The notes: a model not told the origin generated them from the letters alone. A stretch of DNA of 64,000 bases from an uncultured Clostridia bacterium (GCA_944392605.1 CALXXE010000007.1:53754-117753), one strand, 5' to 3'. Positions 25,240-34,468 are shown, counted from the stretch's first letter. Numbers and translations are program-made.

Positions 25240-25485
25240 CTATTCAACTCTTCTATTATTTCTTGTGTCTTGATTAGAAGAGGTATTACATAATTTTTCA
25301 TATTCTTTACATTTTATTTTATAATCCATTTGCATACAAAGGTAACGATAATAGTAAAAGGCTTGTTCATATTGCATTATTGGATTAAACATAGGGTCTC
25401 TATATAAATCATTTGTTTCTACATTCATATTTTGATTATAATCCATAAAACTTGGATTAAAACCATTATTAAAATCTCTTTCCAA
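25240..25485 (-). CDS. small protein downstream of ylbJ, possibly spore-associated
   Basis: About 81 residues, rich in Asn, Tyr, Met and Asp (FNPSFMDYNQNMNVET), with a Cys pair near the end (KIKCKEYEKLC). An ATG at 25494 touches the ribosome site AGGAG, so the TTG nine bases further (25485) is the better start. It begins a few bases after ylbJ ends and must share its message, which makes a spore coat or cortex role plausible. No family is recognised. Confidence 0.5.
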   Translation of the reverse strand: MERDFNNGFNPSFMDYNQNMNVETNDLYRDPMFNPIMQYEQAFYYYRYLCMQMDYKIKCKEYEKLCNTSSNQDTRNNRRVE

Positions 25486-25497
25486 GAAAATCATCTC

Positions 25498-26541
25498 CTA
25501 TAAATCAAAATTAAAAAAAGGTATAACATTAATAAAAATATATGTATAAACTGAAGCAAGTATTCCTTGAAGTATTTTTCCATAAATGTAAGGCTTTATT
25601 GATAAATCTGTTTTTGAAGTAATGCTTAGTACTTGAAGTAATATTGAAATTCCACCAAAACCAAGTAGAAACGCAGTAAAAATAATATTTATAGAAAGTT
25701 TTTTGTATGCAATTTGAGAAATAGAGTTAATTCCAGTTGTAATTTCAAAGAAACCACAAATCAAAGGACTAATAAAATAAGTGTCAATATTAAGAAAATT
25801 GAACAATGGTGAAAAACATGTTGCTAAAACATTTATTAAACCACTTGATTTTAAAATAGAGATAACACTAGAAAAAATTACAACAAAACCTCCAATTAGT
25901 AGAATAGTTGAAATACTACTTGTAATACTATTTGCTAATACTTCTCCTAAATTAGAAAAGGTAATTGCTTGTTTTTTTTGATTAAATAGAGAATTAGAGG
26001 ATGCAGTTGATGAGTTCTTTTTCCAAAATCTAAATGTAATTCCAACACTAATACAAGATAGAATATGTGTTATGAAAAGTAATAGACCAATAGTAGTGCT
26101 ACCAAACATTAAAATACCAACAGTTCCTATTATAAAGAGAGGACCGGAATTATTTGTAAAACTAAGTAGTCTTTCACATTCTTCTTTAGAACAAATATCA
26201 TTTTTTCTAAAATTAGAAGCGATTTTAGCTCCTACGGGGTATCCACTAATTATTCCCATAATAAAAGCAAAAGCACCTTCACCACGAACATTAAATAATG
26301 GTTTCATATATTTATTTAGAATATTACCTAAAATGTTTACTATATTTGTGTGCATTAAAAGTTCAGTAGAAACAAAGAATGGAAACAGAGAAGGTACTAC
26401 AGAGGTTGCCCATAAAGTAAGCCCTGATTTTACAGCAGGAAGATTAGATTTAGAAAATATAAGTAAACACATGGTAAAACATAAAAAAAATAGTGGTAAT
26501 ATATTTCTTTTAATTTTTAAAACGTAAAAGTTAGATTTCAA
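25498..26541 (-). CDS. ylbJ: sporulation integral membrane protein YlbJ
   Basis: A protein of about 347 residues with eight or more membrane segments. SGLTLWATSVVPSLFPFF, the GYPVGAKI motif and SFTNNSGPLFIIG match YlbJ, a mother-cell membrane protein of sigma-E-type regulons needed for spore cortex formation and heat resistance. The ATG at 26550 overlaps its ribosome site AAAGG, so the TTG at 26541 (eight bases after the site) is preferred. The family is related to nucleoside-type transporters by the 'Gate' fold; the substrate is unknown. Confidence 0.85.
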   Translation of the reverse strand: MKSNFYVLKIKRNILPLFFLCFTMCLLIFSKSNLPAVKSGLTLWATSVVPSLFPFFVSTELLMHTNIVNILGNILNKYMKPLFNVRGEGAFAFIMGIISGYPVGAKIASNFRKNDICSKEECERLLSFTNNSGPLFIIGTVGILMFGSTTIGLLLFITHILSCISVGITFRFWKKNSSTASSNSLFNQKKQAITFSNLGEVLANSITSSISTILLIGGFVVIFSSVISILKSSGLINVLATCFSPLFNFLNIDTYFISPLICGFFEITTGINSISQIAYKKLSINIIFTAFLLGFGGISILLQVLSITSKTDLSIKPYIYGKILQGILASVYTYIFINVIPFFNFDL

Positions 26542-26607
26542 GATTATCATCCTTTATAATAAAACTTTATAAAATATATTCAGAATAAAAAAAACTATGT
26601 ATCAAAC

Positions 26608-26636
26608 TTGTAATTTAAGTAAAAAAATGATATAGT
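26608..26636 (+). promoter_or_regulatory. promoter of murB
   Basis: TTGTAA (26608-26613), 17-base spacer, TATAGT (26631-26636), 40 bases before the TTG start of murB. The divergent ylbJ gene starts on the other side. Confidence 0.55.
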
Positions 26637-26676
26637 AAAAAGGAATTTTTGAAAGTTTTATAAAGGAAGTGTAATA

Positions 26677-27597
26677 TTGGAATTAAAAGAAATAATTAAA
26701 AAAGCTAATTTAAAAATTCCGGAAAGTAGAATATTATTTAATGAGCCAATGAAAAAATATACAAGTTTTAAAATTGGTGGGCCAGCAGAATGCTTAATAA
26801 AGATTGAAACAAAAGAAGAATTAAAAGAAGCATTAATTTTAGCAAACGAAAATAATATTCCTATAACAGTTATAGGAAATGGAAGTAATGTGTTAGTGCT
26901 AGATGAAGGTATACCGGGTATTACTTTAATGATAAAAATAGAAGGAATAAGTATTCAAACTTTAGATGATAAAAAGTTTATAGTTAAAATAGGAGCAGGA
27001 GAAAAGATTGCAAAAGTAGGAAGAATGTTTTTAAATAATTCTCTTACAGGTTTTGAAGAAATATCAGGAATACCAGGAACTTTTGGTGGAGCCGTTAGAA
27101 TGAATGCAGGTGCACATGGAAAAGAAATGAAGGACATTGTGAAAAATGTGACTTGTGTAGATTATTTTGGTAATGAAAAAGTATTTAATAATCAAGAGAT
27201 GAAATTTGAATATAGAAAGAGTATTTTAAAAGAAGAAAAATATATAGTAACAGAAGTAGAAATAGAGTTAGAAAAAGGAAAAACAGAAGAAATAAAGGCT
27301 AAAATGGATGAATATGCAAAGTTTAGAAAAGAAAAGCAACCACTAGAATATCCAAGTGCAGGAAGTACATTTAAAAGAGGAGAAGATTTTATAACAGCTA
27401 AATTAATAGATGAAGCAGGTTTAAAAGGGTATTCTGTTGGTGATGCAGAAGTATCAACAAAACATGCGGGATTTGTGATAAACAAAGGAAATGCAACTGC
27501 AAAAGATGTTTTAGAATTAGTAAACAAAGTAAAAGAAGAAGTTTATAAAAAATTCCAAAAGAAAATAGAATTAGAAGTAGAAATAATAGGTAAATAA
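26677..27597 (+). CDS. murB: UDP-N-acetylenolpyruvoylglucosamine reductase
   Basis: A 306-residue FAD enzyme of peptidoglycan precursor synthesis; it makes UDP-MurNAc with NADPH. The FAD-binding part shows YTSFKIGGPAE, VIGNGSNVLV and GIPGTFGGAVRMNAGAHG; the substrate part has PSAGSTFKRG with the catalytic serine and ends in the conserved Glu region (ELEVEIIG). The spacing fits type II MurB of Firmicutes. Start is TTG after AAAGGAAGTG. A REP-like repeat begins on the base after its TAA, and the yvcK gene follows. Confidence 0.93.
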   Translation: MELKEIIKKANLKIPESRILFNEPMKKYTSFKIGGPAECLIKIETKEELKEALILANENNIPITVIGNGSNVLVLDEGIPGITLMIKIEGISIQTLDDKKFIVKIGAGEKIAKVGRMFLNNSLTGFEEISGIPGTFGGAVRMNAGAHGKEMKDIVKNVTCVDYFGNEKVFNNQEMKFEYRKSILKEEKYIVTEVEIELEKGKTEEIKAKMDEYAKFRKEKQPLEYPSAGSTFKRGEDFITAKLIDEAGLKGYSVGDAEVSTKHAGFVINKGNATAKDVLELVNKVKEEVYKKFQKKIELEVEIIGK

Positions 27598-27650
27598 GAT
27601 GTGTCCCAGATGCGAATTTTTTTGCGCAAAGGAAACGTCCCAAATGCGAA
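27598..27650 (-). repeat. REP-like interspersed repeat, copy B (inverted)
   Basis: The same two-unit repeat as copy A, in reverse orientation, directly after the murB TAA. It reads GATGTGTCCCAGATGCGAAT on the + strand, carries the TTTGCGCAAA palindrome and ends TGCGAA. A long open frame for yvcK runs through it, but that part is not coding. Confidence 0.75.
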
Positions 27651-27669
27651 ACAAGTAAGGAGTAGAATG

Positions 27670-29280
27670 ATGAAAGGTTTTTTTCAATGGTTTAAATCAA
27701 GTAGTAAAATGAAAAGATGGATGTTTTTAATTTTAGTAGGAATAATACTTGCATGTTATGGATTAGCAAGAATATTGGTGATGAGAGAGATATCTTTTGT
27801 AGATGTTGGGCAAGTTGTAGCAATATTTGTTATAGGTTTTCTTGCAATTGTTATAGGACTTGTATTTTTGAATAAAAGAACCTTAGAGGTTTTAATTGAA
27901 GCAAGTGATGAAAGAATGGAAAATAACAAAAATGTTAATATGAAATCACTTATATTTAATAAAACCGTTTATGATAAAGGTCCTAATATAGTAGTAATTG
28001 GAGGAGGAACAGGATTAAATACTGTACTTTCAGGTTTAAAGAATTATACTAATAATTTAACAGCAATAGTTACAGTATCTGATTATGGAGAAGCTGTAAC
28101 AAATTCTAGAAAAGAGTTACAAACACTACCACTTGATGATATCAAGGATAGTATTATTTCATTATCATCAAAAGAAGGAGAAATTGACAAATTATTTAAT
28201 TATGAATTTAAAGAAGGAAAATTAAGAGGCTTAAATTTCTCAGACATATATTTCTTAGCAATGAAAGGTGTTAATGGTAATTTTGAGGATTCTATAATAA
28301 AAAGTAATGAAGTATTAAATATGATTGGAAAAGTTATTCCTGTTACATTAGATGAAATGAAAATCGTAGCAGAACTTGCAAATGGATATATAGTAGAAGA
28401 AAAATCTAGAATACCAGAGGTTGTTGCAGATAAAATAACAAAAATAAATAGAATTACAGTAAGTCCATCAAATTGTAGACCAGCACCAGGAGTTATAGAT
28501 GCAATAAAACAAGCGGATTGTATAGTAATAGGACCAGGAAGCTTATATACAAATGTTATACCTAATCTTTTAATAAATGGAGTTGCTAAAGCAATAAAGG
28601 AAAGTACAGCAATTAAAGTATATGTTTGTAATATAATGACAGAGCCAGGACAAACAGATAATTATAGTGTTTCAGAGCATATTAATGCAATCATAGAACA
28701 TTGTGGTACAGGAGTAATTGATTATTGTATTTATGATACAGGAGAAATTATTCCAGAGTTTATAAAAAGATACAACTTAGAAGGTCAAGATTTAGTAGAA
28801 CAAGATGTAGATAAAGTAAAAGGAATTAAGTTCTTACAGAGAAATTTATCTATGATAAAAGATGATTTGATAAGACATGATCCAAGTTTAGTTGCATCTT
28901 CAATAATTGAACTAATTTGTGATGACTTAAGATATCAAGATAAACAAAATGACCCTCAATATTTAATGCTTAGTAATAAACTAAGAGAAGAAAAAAGAAT
29001 CAATAAAGTTAAAAAGAAAATGGCTAAAAAGGAAAGAAAAGCAAGCAAAGATGGTAAGGGAAAACATGAGAGAGAATTTAAGTCAAAGAGCAAATTTAGT
29101 AGTAAATATAGAGATAGAATAGTATCAATAAGAGAAGCAGATAAAAAAGCAAAAGTAAAATCAGAACAAAGGGCTAAAAACAAGAAAAACAAACAGGAGA
29201 GAGCTAAAAAATCTCCCCAAGAGATAAGAGAAGAAATGTTAAAACAACTAGAACATAGTAAATTAAAAGATAAGAAATAG
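27670..29280 (+). CDS. yvcK: YvcK/CofD-like gluconeogenesis factor with N-terminal membrane segments
   Basis: A 536-residue protein. Two membrane segments (about residues 15-35 and 45-70) precede the YvcK domain with the nucleotide-binding GGGTGLNTVLSGLK, TVSDYGEA, LPLDDIKD and GPGSLYTNVIPNLL. A very basic tail of about 90 residues follows. In Bacillus YvcK binds UDP-GlcNAc-type sugars and links carbon flow to cell-wall synthesis, which fits the murB neighbour. rapZ and whiA, the usual neighbours, are absent. The start is ATG 27670, seven bases after AAGGAG; the longer GTG frame would translate the repeat. Confidence 0.85.
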   Translation: MKGFFQWFKSSSKMKRWMFLILVGIILACYGLARILVMREISFVDVGQVVAIFVIGFLAIVIGLVFLNKRTLEVLIEASDERMENNKNVNMKSLIFNKTVYDKGPNIVVIGGGTGLNTVLSGLKNYTNNLTAIVTVSDYGEAVTNSRKELQTLPLDDIKDSIISLSSKEGEIDKLFNYEFKEGKLRGLNFSDIYFLAMKGVNGNFEDSIIKSNEVLNMIGKVIPVTLDEMKIVAELANGYIVEEKSRIPEVVADKITKINRITVSPSNCRPAPGVIDAIKQADCIVIGPGSLYTNVIPNLLINGVAKAIKESTAIKVYVCNIMTEPGQTDNYSVSEHINAIIEHCGTGVIDYCIYDTGEIIPEFIKRYNLEGQDLVEQDVDKVKGIKFLQRNLSMIKDDLIRHDPSLVASSIIELICDDLRYQDKQNDPQYLMLSNKLREEKRINKVKKKMAKKERKASKDGKGKHEREFKSKSKFSSKYRDRIVSIREADKKAKVKSEQRAKNKKNKQERAKKSPQEIREEMLKQLEHSKLKDKK

Positions 29281-29289
29281 GAGGAAATT

Positions 29290-31320
29290 ATGGAATTTAC
29301 AAAAGAAAGTTTGAATTTAGAAAACGGGTTAGACAAAGAGTGGTTAATTACAAATGGAATAGGAGGATATAGTTCTTCTACAATAATTGGAGCAAATACA
29401 AGGAAATATCATGGTTTGTTAGTTGCAAGTTTAACACCACCTGCAAGAAGATTTTTAATACTTTCAAAATTAGATGAAAGCATTGAGGTTAGAGGAAAAA
29501 AATATGACCTTTATACTAATATTGGAAAAGAATATATATCAAAAGGATTCCAGTATCAAGAAAGTTTTGAAAAAAATATAGTGCCAACTTTTACATATAA
29601 AATAGGAAAGATAGAAATAACTAAAACTATTTGTATGGATTATGGAAAAAATACTGTTGGAATATATTATAAAATAAAAAATGGAGCTTATAAATCTAAA
29701 CTAACATTAGCACCTGTAATTAATTTTAGAGATTTCCATACTGTAAAAACAGACCACGTATTTGATATTAAACAAATTAATAAAGGAAATAAAGTAAGGA
29801 TATCAGTTGATGGAAATTCTTATACTCCTATTTATATAAATCTATCAGATGGAACATATATACCACATGAGAATGATAGTTTTAATAATATGTTTTACAT
29901 TGAAGAAGAAAAAAGAGGTTTTGTAGGAGAAGAAAATCACGCAGTACCTGGAAGATATGAAGTTGATATAAAAGCTAAAGAAGTAAAAGAAATTTCTTTT
30001 GTATGTTCATTAGAAGAAAATATAGAAGAAATTGATGTAAAAGACTTAATAGAAAAAGAAGAAGAAAGAGTAAATAAAATATATGAAAATTCTGAACTTG
30101 TAAATGGAAAAGCTAAAACTCAAAAAGAAAAAAAAGATAACGAATTAATAAAAACATTTTTATTAGCTACAGATAATTTTGTTGTAAATCGTTATAGTTT
30201 TGGTTTACATACATTAATTGCAGGATATCCTTGGTTTTTAGATTGGGGAAGAGATGCTTTAATTTCATTTGAAGGTATTTTATTAGTAACTAAAAGAGAT
30301 GACTTAGCAAGAGAGCTTCTAAAAACAATGACAAGAGATGTTAAATATGGTTTGGTACCAAATGGATATTCTGGTTATGATAATAGACCACTTTATAATA
30401 GTGTAGATGCTTCACTTTTATTATTTGAAGCTATACAAAAATATATTGATTATACAAAAGATTATAAATTTGTTAAAGAAGAAATGTATGATGTAATGAA
30501 AACAATAATTGAAAATTATTGTAATGGAATTGATGTAGATGAAAATAATATCTATTTAGATTCTGATGGATTAATTGTTTCAGGAACAGAAAATACACAA
30601 AATACATGGATGGATGTGAAATTCCAAGGAAAAGCAGTAACACCTAGAAATGGAAAAGCAGTAGAAGTAAACAGTTTATGGTATAATGCGAATAGAATAA
30701 TGGCAGATTTGAGCATAAGATTTGGACATCTTTTAACAGCAATGAAATATAAAGAATTAGCAGATAGATGTAAAGCATCGTTTCAAGAAAAATTTTATAA
30801 TCCTAAAACAAAATGTTTATACGATGTGATAGGTGACAGTAAAATAAGACCAAACCAATTATTTGCATTGAGTCTAACATATCCAGTTATGGATATGGAT
30901 GCAGAAGAAACTAAAAATATGATAACAATAGTAGAAAAGAAACTATTAAACGCATATGGATTAAAGACACTTGCAAAAGGTGAAGAAAACTATGTTGAAG
31001 TTTATGAAGGAGACGAGAAACATAGAGATTTAAGTTACCATCAAGGAATAACTTGGCCTTGGCTACTTGGTTTATATTACAATGCTTTAAAAAATATGAG
31101 AGATAAAATAGAAGATAAAGAAGAAAAGCAAGAAATAGAACAAAAAATAGAAAAACTAATTGAAAAAACTAAAAAGACATTTTCAAAAGAAATATATGAG
31201 AATGGTTGTATAGGTTCTATTGCAGAACTTTATGATTCAGCAAAACCACAGCTACCAAAAGGTACAATAGCACAATGTTGGAGTGTAGCAGAAATATTTA
31301 GAATAATACTTGGGAAGTAA
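29290..31320 (+). CDS. amylo-alpha-1,6-glucosidase (glycogen debranching enzyme family)
   Basis: A 676-residue protein: N-terminal beta domain (about residues 12-235, with EWLITNGIGGYSSSTIIGANTRKYHG cut as EWLITNGIGGYSSS and TRKYHGLLVAS) and an (alpha/alpha)6 catalytic domain from residue 280 (SFGLHTLIAGYPWFLDWGRD, DASLLLFEAI, PNQLFALSLTYPV, and YHQGITWPWLLG). It hydrolyses alpha-1,6 branches of glycogen or starch fragments in the cytoplasm. It begins nine bases after yvcK and so is likely co-transcribed, which joins glycogen use to sugar-nucleotide control. Confidence 0.88.
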   Translation: MEFTKESLNLENGLDKEWLITNGIGGYSSSTIIGANTRKYHGLLVASLTPPARRFLILSKLDESIEVRGKKYDLYTNIGKEYISKGFQYQESFEKNIVPTFTYKIGKIEITKTICMDYGKNTVGIYYKIKNGAYKSKLTLAPVINFRDFHTVKTDHVFDIKQINKGNKVRISVDGNSYTPIYINLSDGTYIPHENDSFNNMFYIEEEKRGFVGEENHAVPGRYEVDIKAKEVKEISFVCSLEENIEEIDVKDLIEKEEERVNKIYENSELVNGKAKTQKEKKDNELIKTFLLATDNFVVNRYSFGLHTLIAGYPWFLDWGRDALISFEGILLVTKRDDLARELLKTMTRDVKYGLVPNGYSGYDNRPLYNSVDASLLLFEAIQKYIDYTKDYKFVKEEMYDVMKTIIENYCNGIDVDENNIYLDSDGLIVSGTENTQNTWMDVKFQGKAVTPRNGKAVEVNSLWYNANRIMADLSIRFGHLLTAMKYKELADRCKASFQEKFYNPKTKCLYDVIGDSKIRPNQLFALSLTYPVMDMDAEETKNMITIVEKKLLNAYGLKTLAKGEENYVEVYEGDEKHRDLSYHQGITWPWLLGLYYNALKNMRDKIEDKEEKQEIEQKIEKLIEKTKKTFSKEIYENGCIGSIAELYDSAKPQLPKGTIAQCWSVAEIFRIILGK

Positions 31321-31329
31321 GAGGAGCTT

Positions 31330-31965
31330 ATGGATACATTAAAAGATAAAAATAATAATTATATAAAAGATACAAATCCTTATGAAAGATATGAAAAAAT
31401 AGACAATAGTATAATTTCATTCTATATGCAGTATAATCATTTGAAAAACATTTATAGACAAGGATGGTTAAAAGTGAGAATTGGTCTAGAACATAAAGAT
31501 AAATGTGAGTCTGTTGCAGACCATTCTTTCTCAACGGCCTTGCTTGCACTTACTATGATTGAAAAATATAAACTACCTTATGACACATTAAAGTGTATAA
31601 AAATGTGTATAGTTCACGAATTAGGAGAAATATATGTAGGAGACTATACACCATTTGATAAAGTAACTAAAGAAGATAAGCATAATCAAGAAAGAGAGGC
31701 AATAAAGAAAATTTTAAACTCTCTAGATTTTGATAATAATTTTCTAGAATTATGGGAAGAGTTTGAAGAAGCAGAAACAAATGAGGCAAAATTTGTTAAA
31801 AACTTAGACCAATTAGAATTTATTCTTCAGGCATCAGCATATGGATTAGAGGCATCTTGTTTTGAAAGATGTATTAGTAAAATAACAGATGAAAATTGTA
31901 AAGAAGTTTTAAATTCATTACTAGATTTAACAAAAGGAAATAATAAACCAAAAGTAATAGGATAG
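31330..31965 (+). CDS. HD domain phosphohydrolase (YfbR/HDDC2-like)
   Basis: A 211-residue HD protein with the metal residues His-(HD)-Asp: ESVADHSFSTALLAL, then CIVHELGEIYVGDYTP and KNLDQLEFILQA. This arrangement matches the 5'-deoxynucleotidase YfbR/HDDC2 group, which releases phosphate from dNMPs. It begins nine bases after the debranching enzyme gene with GAGGAG and is followed eight bases later by holA. Link to nucleotide pools is inferred from the family. Confidence 0.8.
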   Translation: MDTLKDKNNNYIKDTNPYERYEKIDNSIISFYMQYNHLKNIYRQGWLKVRIGLEHKDKCESVADHSFSTALLALTMIEKYKLPYDTLKCIKMCIVHELGEIYVGDYTPFDKVTKEDKHNQEREAIKKILNSLDFDNNFLELWEEFEEAETNEAKFVKNLDQLEFILQASAYGLEASCFERCISKITDENCKEVLNSLLDLTKGNNKPKVIG

Positions 31966-31972
31966 GATGTAA

Positions 31973-32998
31973 ATGGTTAGTATTGAAAATTTAGAAAAGG
32001 AATTAAAACAAGGTAAATTAAATAGTATATACCTTTTATATGGTGAAGAATTGTTTTTGCTAGAAAATAACCTAAATAAGATAAAGAAACTATTTGGTGA
32101 AACAGTAAAAGGTATAAACTTTATTCTAATAGACGATACAAATGTAAAAGAATTAATTCAAGATATTGAAACACCTGCATTTGGCTATGAGAAAAAGTTA
32201 ATCATTGCAAGAAATACAGGGCTATTTAAAAGCGAAGGAAAAAGAAAAAATAGGGAACTTAGTGATTTTAAAGATAAAATAAATGACTATATTAATGAAA
32301 ATATAGATATAATAAATCAAAGTGTTATATTAGTTTTTGTAGAAGAAGATGCAGATAGTAGATTAAAGTTATTTAAAACTTTAGATAAACAAGGAATAGT
32401 TTGCAAATTTGATTTCCAAAAACCTGTGCAAATAGAAAAAAGAGTAAAAGCTATTTGTAATGCATATGAAGTAAAAATAGATGATAGTACACTCAGGTAT
32501 TTCATAGAAATATGTGGAACAAATATGCAAGATGTAATTAATGAAATAAGAAAACTTATAGAATATGCAGGAAAAGATGGAGATATCAAAAAAGAAGATG
32601 TAGATAGGTTAACTATAAAAAAGTTAGAAGCAGTAATATTTGATTTGACAGATAATTTAGGACAGAAGCAAACAACAAAGGCTTTAGAAGTATTAAAAAA
32701 TCTAATTTATAATAAAGAACCAATACAAAGGATTTTGGTTATGCTTTATAATCATTTTAAGAAACTTTATTTCTTAAAATTAGCAACAAAATATAATAAA
32801 GATATTGTAACTTCTTTAAATTTAAAACCAAATCAAACTTTTCTTGTTAATAAATATAAAACACAAAGCAAATATTTTACAGAAAAAGAATTAAAAGATG
32901 TTTTACAAGCTTTAAGAGATTTAGATGTTAATTATAAAAATGGTTTAATAGATTTAGAAGTAGGATTAGAAGCAATTCTTTGTAATTATTGTTCATAA
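31973..32998 (+). CDS. holA: DNA polymerase III delta subunit
   Basis: A 341-residue clamp-loader delta subunit. The N-terminal domain (NSIYLLYGEELFLLENNL) resembles an AAA+ fold without a functional P-loop, followed by TPAFGYEKKLIIARN and the C-terminal helical collar domain (ALRDLDVNYKNGLIDLEVGLE). It opens the beta clamp at primed DNA. Length agrees with Firmicute HolA (about 340). It closes the yvcK-GDE-HD-holA run of tightly spaced genes. Confidence 0.9.
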   Translation: MVSIENLEKELKQGKLNSIYLLYGEELFLLENNLNKIKKLFGETVKGINFILIDDTNVKELIQDIETPAFGYEKKLIIARNTGLFKSEGKRKNRELSDFKDKINDYINENIDIINQSVILVFVEEDADSRLKLFKTLDKQGIVCKFDFQKPVQIEKRVKAICNAYEVKIDDSTLRYFIEICGTNMQDVINEIRKLIEYAGKDGDIKKEDVDRLTIKKLEAVIFDLTDNLGQKQTTKALEVLKNLIYNKEPIQRILVMLYNHFKKLYFLKLATKYNKDIVTSLNLKPNQTFLVNKYKTQSKYFTEKELKDVLQALRDLDVNYKNGLIDLEVGLEAILCNYCS

Positions 32999-33017
32999 AG
33001 AAAGGAGAGTGAAGAAG

Positions 33018-33287
33018 ATGATGTATCCATATATGAAATTTGAAGATGAAACAGAGGTTACATTTTCACAAATAATTAATAAGGATGGAGTTGATACAGT
33101 AGAAGTTCATTTTGAAAGACCAACTGATAATGGTTTTGATAGTGCTAGATGCGAACTCCCAAGTTATAAGTGGATAATTAGAGAAGGATATAGTGAAGAA
33201 GAAATTAAGAAGTTTACAGAGTTTTTGGAACATAATGCACATCTATTTTTTAAATATGCAAAAGAGGGAGGAATAAAAATTGCCTAG
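33018..33287 (+). CDS. small acidic protein paired with DUF4160
   Basis: An 89-residue soluble protein (MMYPYMKFEDETEVTF to GGIKIA) with no membrane segment. Start at ATG 33018, ten bases after AAGGAG; GTG 33009 is too close. Its last bases overlap the TTG start of the DUF4160 gene, so translation is coupled. The pairing resembles the DUF2442/DUF4160 type toxin-antitoxin-like gene pairs common in bacteria, though this partner is not a clear DUF2442. The role is inferred only. Confidence 0.6.
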   Translation: MMYPYMKFEDETEVTFSQIINKDGVDTVEVHFERPTDNGFDSARCELPSYKWIIREGYSEEEIKKFTEFLEHNAHLFFKYAKEGGIKIA

Positions 33288-33559
33288 TTTATTTGAGATA
33301 ATGCGGATATAAGATATATTTTTGGTCAAATGAAAACAATGAGCCAATACATGTTCATGTGTCAAAAGGAAGACCCACTTCAAATTCAACCAAGATATGG
33401 TTAACTAAAAATGGTGGATGTATATTGGCAAATAATAGTAGTAATATTCCTCAAAAAGAATTAAATTATTTACTTGAAATTATAGCAGCGCAATATTTTT
33501 CAATTGTGTCAAAATGGAAAGAACATTTCCTTGTAGAAGATGTAAAATTCTATTGTTAA
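33280..33559 (+). CDS. DUF4160 protein (needs +1 shift at CGG)
   Basis: TTG at 33280 lies eight bases after GGGAGG and gives MPSLFEIM, then CGG (33304-33306), ATA and a TAA. Skipping the C of CGG gives GGA TAT AAG and opens the whole conserved domain: GYKIYFWSNENNEPIHVHVS, TKIWLTKNGGCILANN, and a tail ending FYC. The Gly-Tyr so produced fits the conserved N-terminal phrase of the family. The joined product is 92 residues. DUF4160 proteins are small and often paired with DUF2442-like partners. A one-base insertion is the conventional alternative. Confidence 0.65.
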
Positions 33560-33592
33560 TAGTTTTAGAAAAATAAGCATGAAATGTATAAT

Positions 33593-33646
33593 AAATCACT
33601 TAAATGATAAAAATAGTAAAAAGAAATTTTATCATTTGGGTGATTT
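33593..33646 (+). promoter_or_regulatory. 20-bp hairpin covering the sleB ribosome site
   Basis: AAATCACTTAAATGATAAAA (33593-33612) pairs over all 20 positions (two G-U) with 33627-33646, loop 14 bases. The right arm contains GGGTGA, the ribosome site of sleB, whose ATG is at 33649. In the folded message the site would be hidden. Confidence 0.65.
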
Positions 33647-33648
33647 TT

Positions 33649-34425
33649 ATGTTTAAAAGAAACTATGAAAAGATAGAAAATAAAAAATTGAAGAAAAGTA
33701 AAAAAGTAAAAACAAACAAAATAAAAGAAAAGACTTTAAGTAGAAAGAATATAAAAGTTAGTTTAGTAATCATATTTATAATTTTATTATTTTCGACTGT
33801 TATTTTTATATACTTTACAAATAATAATGAAGTACAAGCTTTATCTAAGTATGGGTCTAGAGGAGATGAAGTAAGACAAATACAAGAAAAACTTAAAAGA
33901 TGGGGATATTATAATGGTAGTGTAGATGGTATATTTGGTAGTCAGACTTTAGAAGCGGTTAAATATTTCCAAAGAAAAAATGGATTAACAGTAGATGGTA
34001 TAGTAGGGCCAGCAACCTTAAAGGCGATGGGAATATATAGTTCTAGTTCTTCATCATCTTCTACGACAAGTAATTCAAGTGATTTGAATTTACTTTCTAG
34101 AATAATTTATGGTGAAGCAAGAGGAGAACCATATACAGGACAAGTTGCAGTGGGAGCGGTTGTTTTAAATAGAGTAAAAAGTAGTTCATTTCCAAATACA
34201 ATATCAGGAGTAATATATCAATCAGGTGCTTTTGATGCAGTAAGAGATGGACAAATAAATTTGTCACCAGATTCAACAGCAAAAAAAGCAGCACAAGATG
34301 CTTTAAATGGTTGGGACCCAACTTATGGAGCAATATATTATTTTAACCCTTCAACAGCAACAAATAAATGGATTTGGTCAAGACCAATGACAGTAACAAT
34401 AGGTAGCCATAGATTTTGTAAATAA
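33649..34425 (+). CDS. sleB: spore cortex-lytic enzyme
   Basis: A 258-residue protein with a basic N-terminus, a membrane anchor (about residues 38-57), a peptidoglycan-binding domain (residues 68-127: GSRGDEVRQIQEKLKRWGYY and VDGIVGPATLKAMG), a Ser/Thr linker, and the SleB/CwlJ hydrolase domain (from about 140: LLSRIIYGEARGEPYTGQVA with the catalytic Glu in GEARGE). It depolymerises cortex peptidoglycan during germination and is made in the forespore. ATG 33649 is chosen; an ATG at 33604 lies in the hairpin loop side and lacks a site. A terminator follows two bases after the stop. Confidence 0.92.
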   Translation: MFKRNYEKIENKKLKKSKKVKTNKIKEKTLSRKNIKVSLVIIFIILLFSTVIFIYFTNNNEVQALSKYGSRGDEVRQIQEKLKRWGYYNGSVDGIFGSQTLEAVKYFQRKNGLTVDGIVGPATLKAMGIYSSSSSSSSTTSNSSDLNLLSRIIYGEARGEPYTGQVAVGAVVLNRVKSSSFPNTISGVIYQSGAFDAVRDGQINLSPDSTAKKAAQDALNGWDPTYGAIYYFNPSTATNKWIWSRPMTVTIGSHRFCK

Positions 34426-34426
34426 G

Positions 34427-34465
34427 GACGTTTTTCTCTCATAAAAGGGAAAAGAACGTCTTTTT
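34427..34465 (+). terminator. rho-independent terminator after sleB
   Basis: GACGTTTTTCTC (from 34427) pairs with GGGAAAAGAACGTC (to 34460), followed by TTTTT. Confidence 0.8.
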
Positions 34466-34468
34466 CCC

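Noticed and set aside
27601-27669. Longer GTG start for yvcK at 27601
   Set aside because: The first 20 codons would be the REP-like repeat, and ATG 27670 has a proper AAGGAG.
33604-33648. ATG at 33604 as the start of sleB
   Set aside because: It lies in the left arm of the hairpin without a ribosome site; ATG 33649 fits GGGTGA and the family length.
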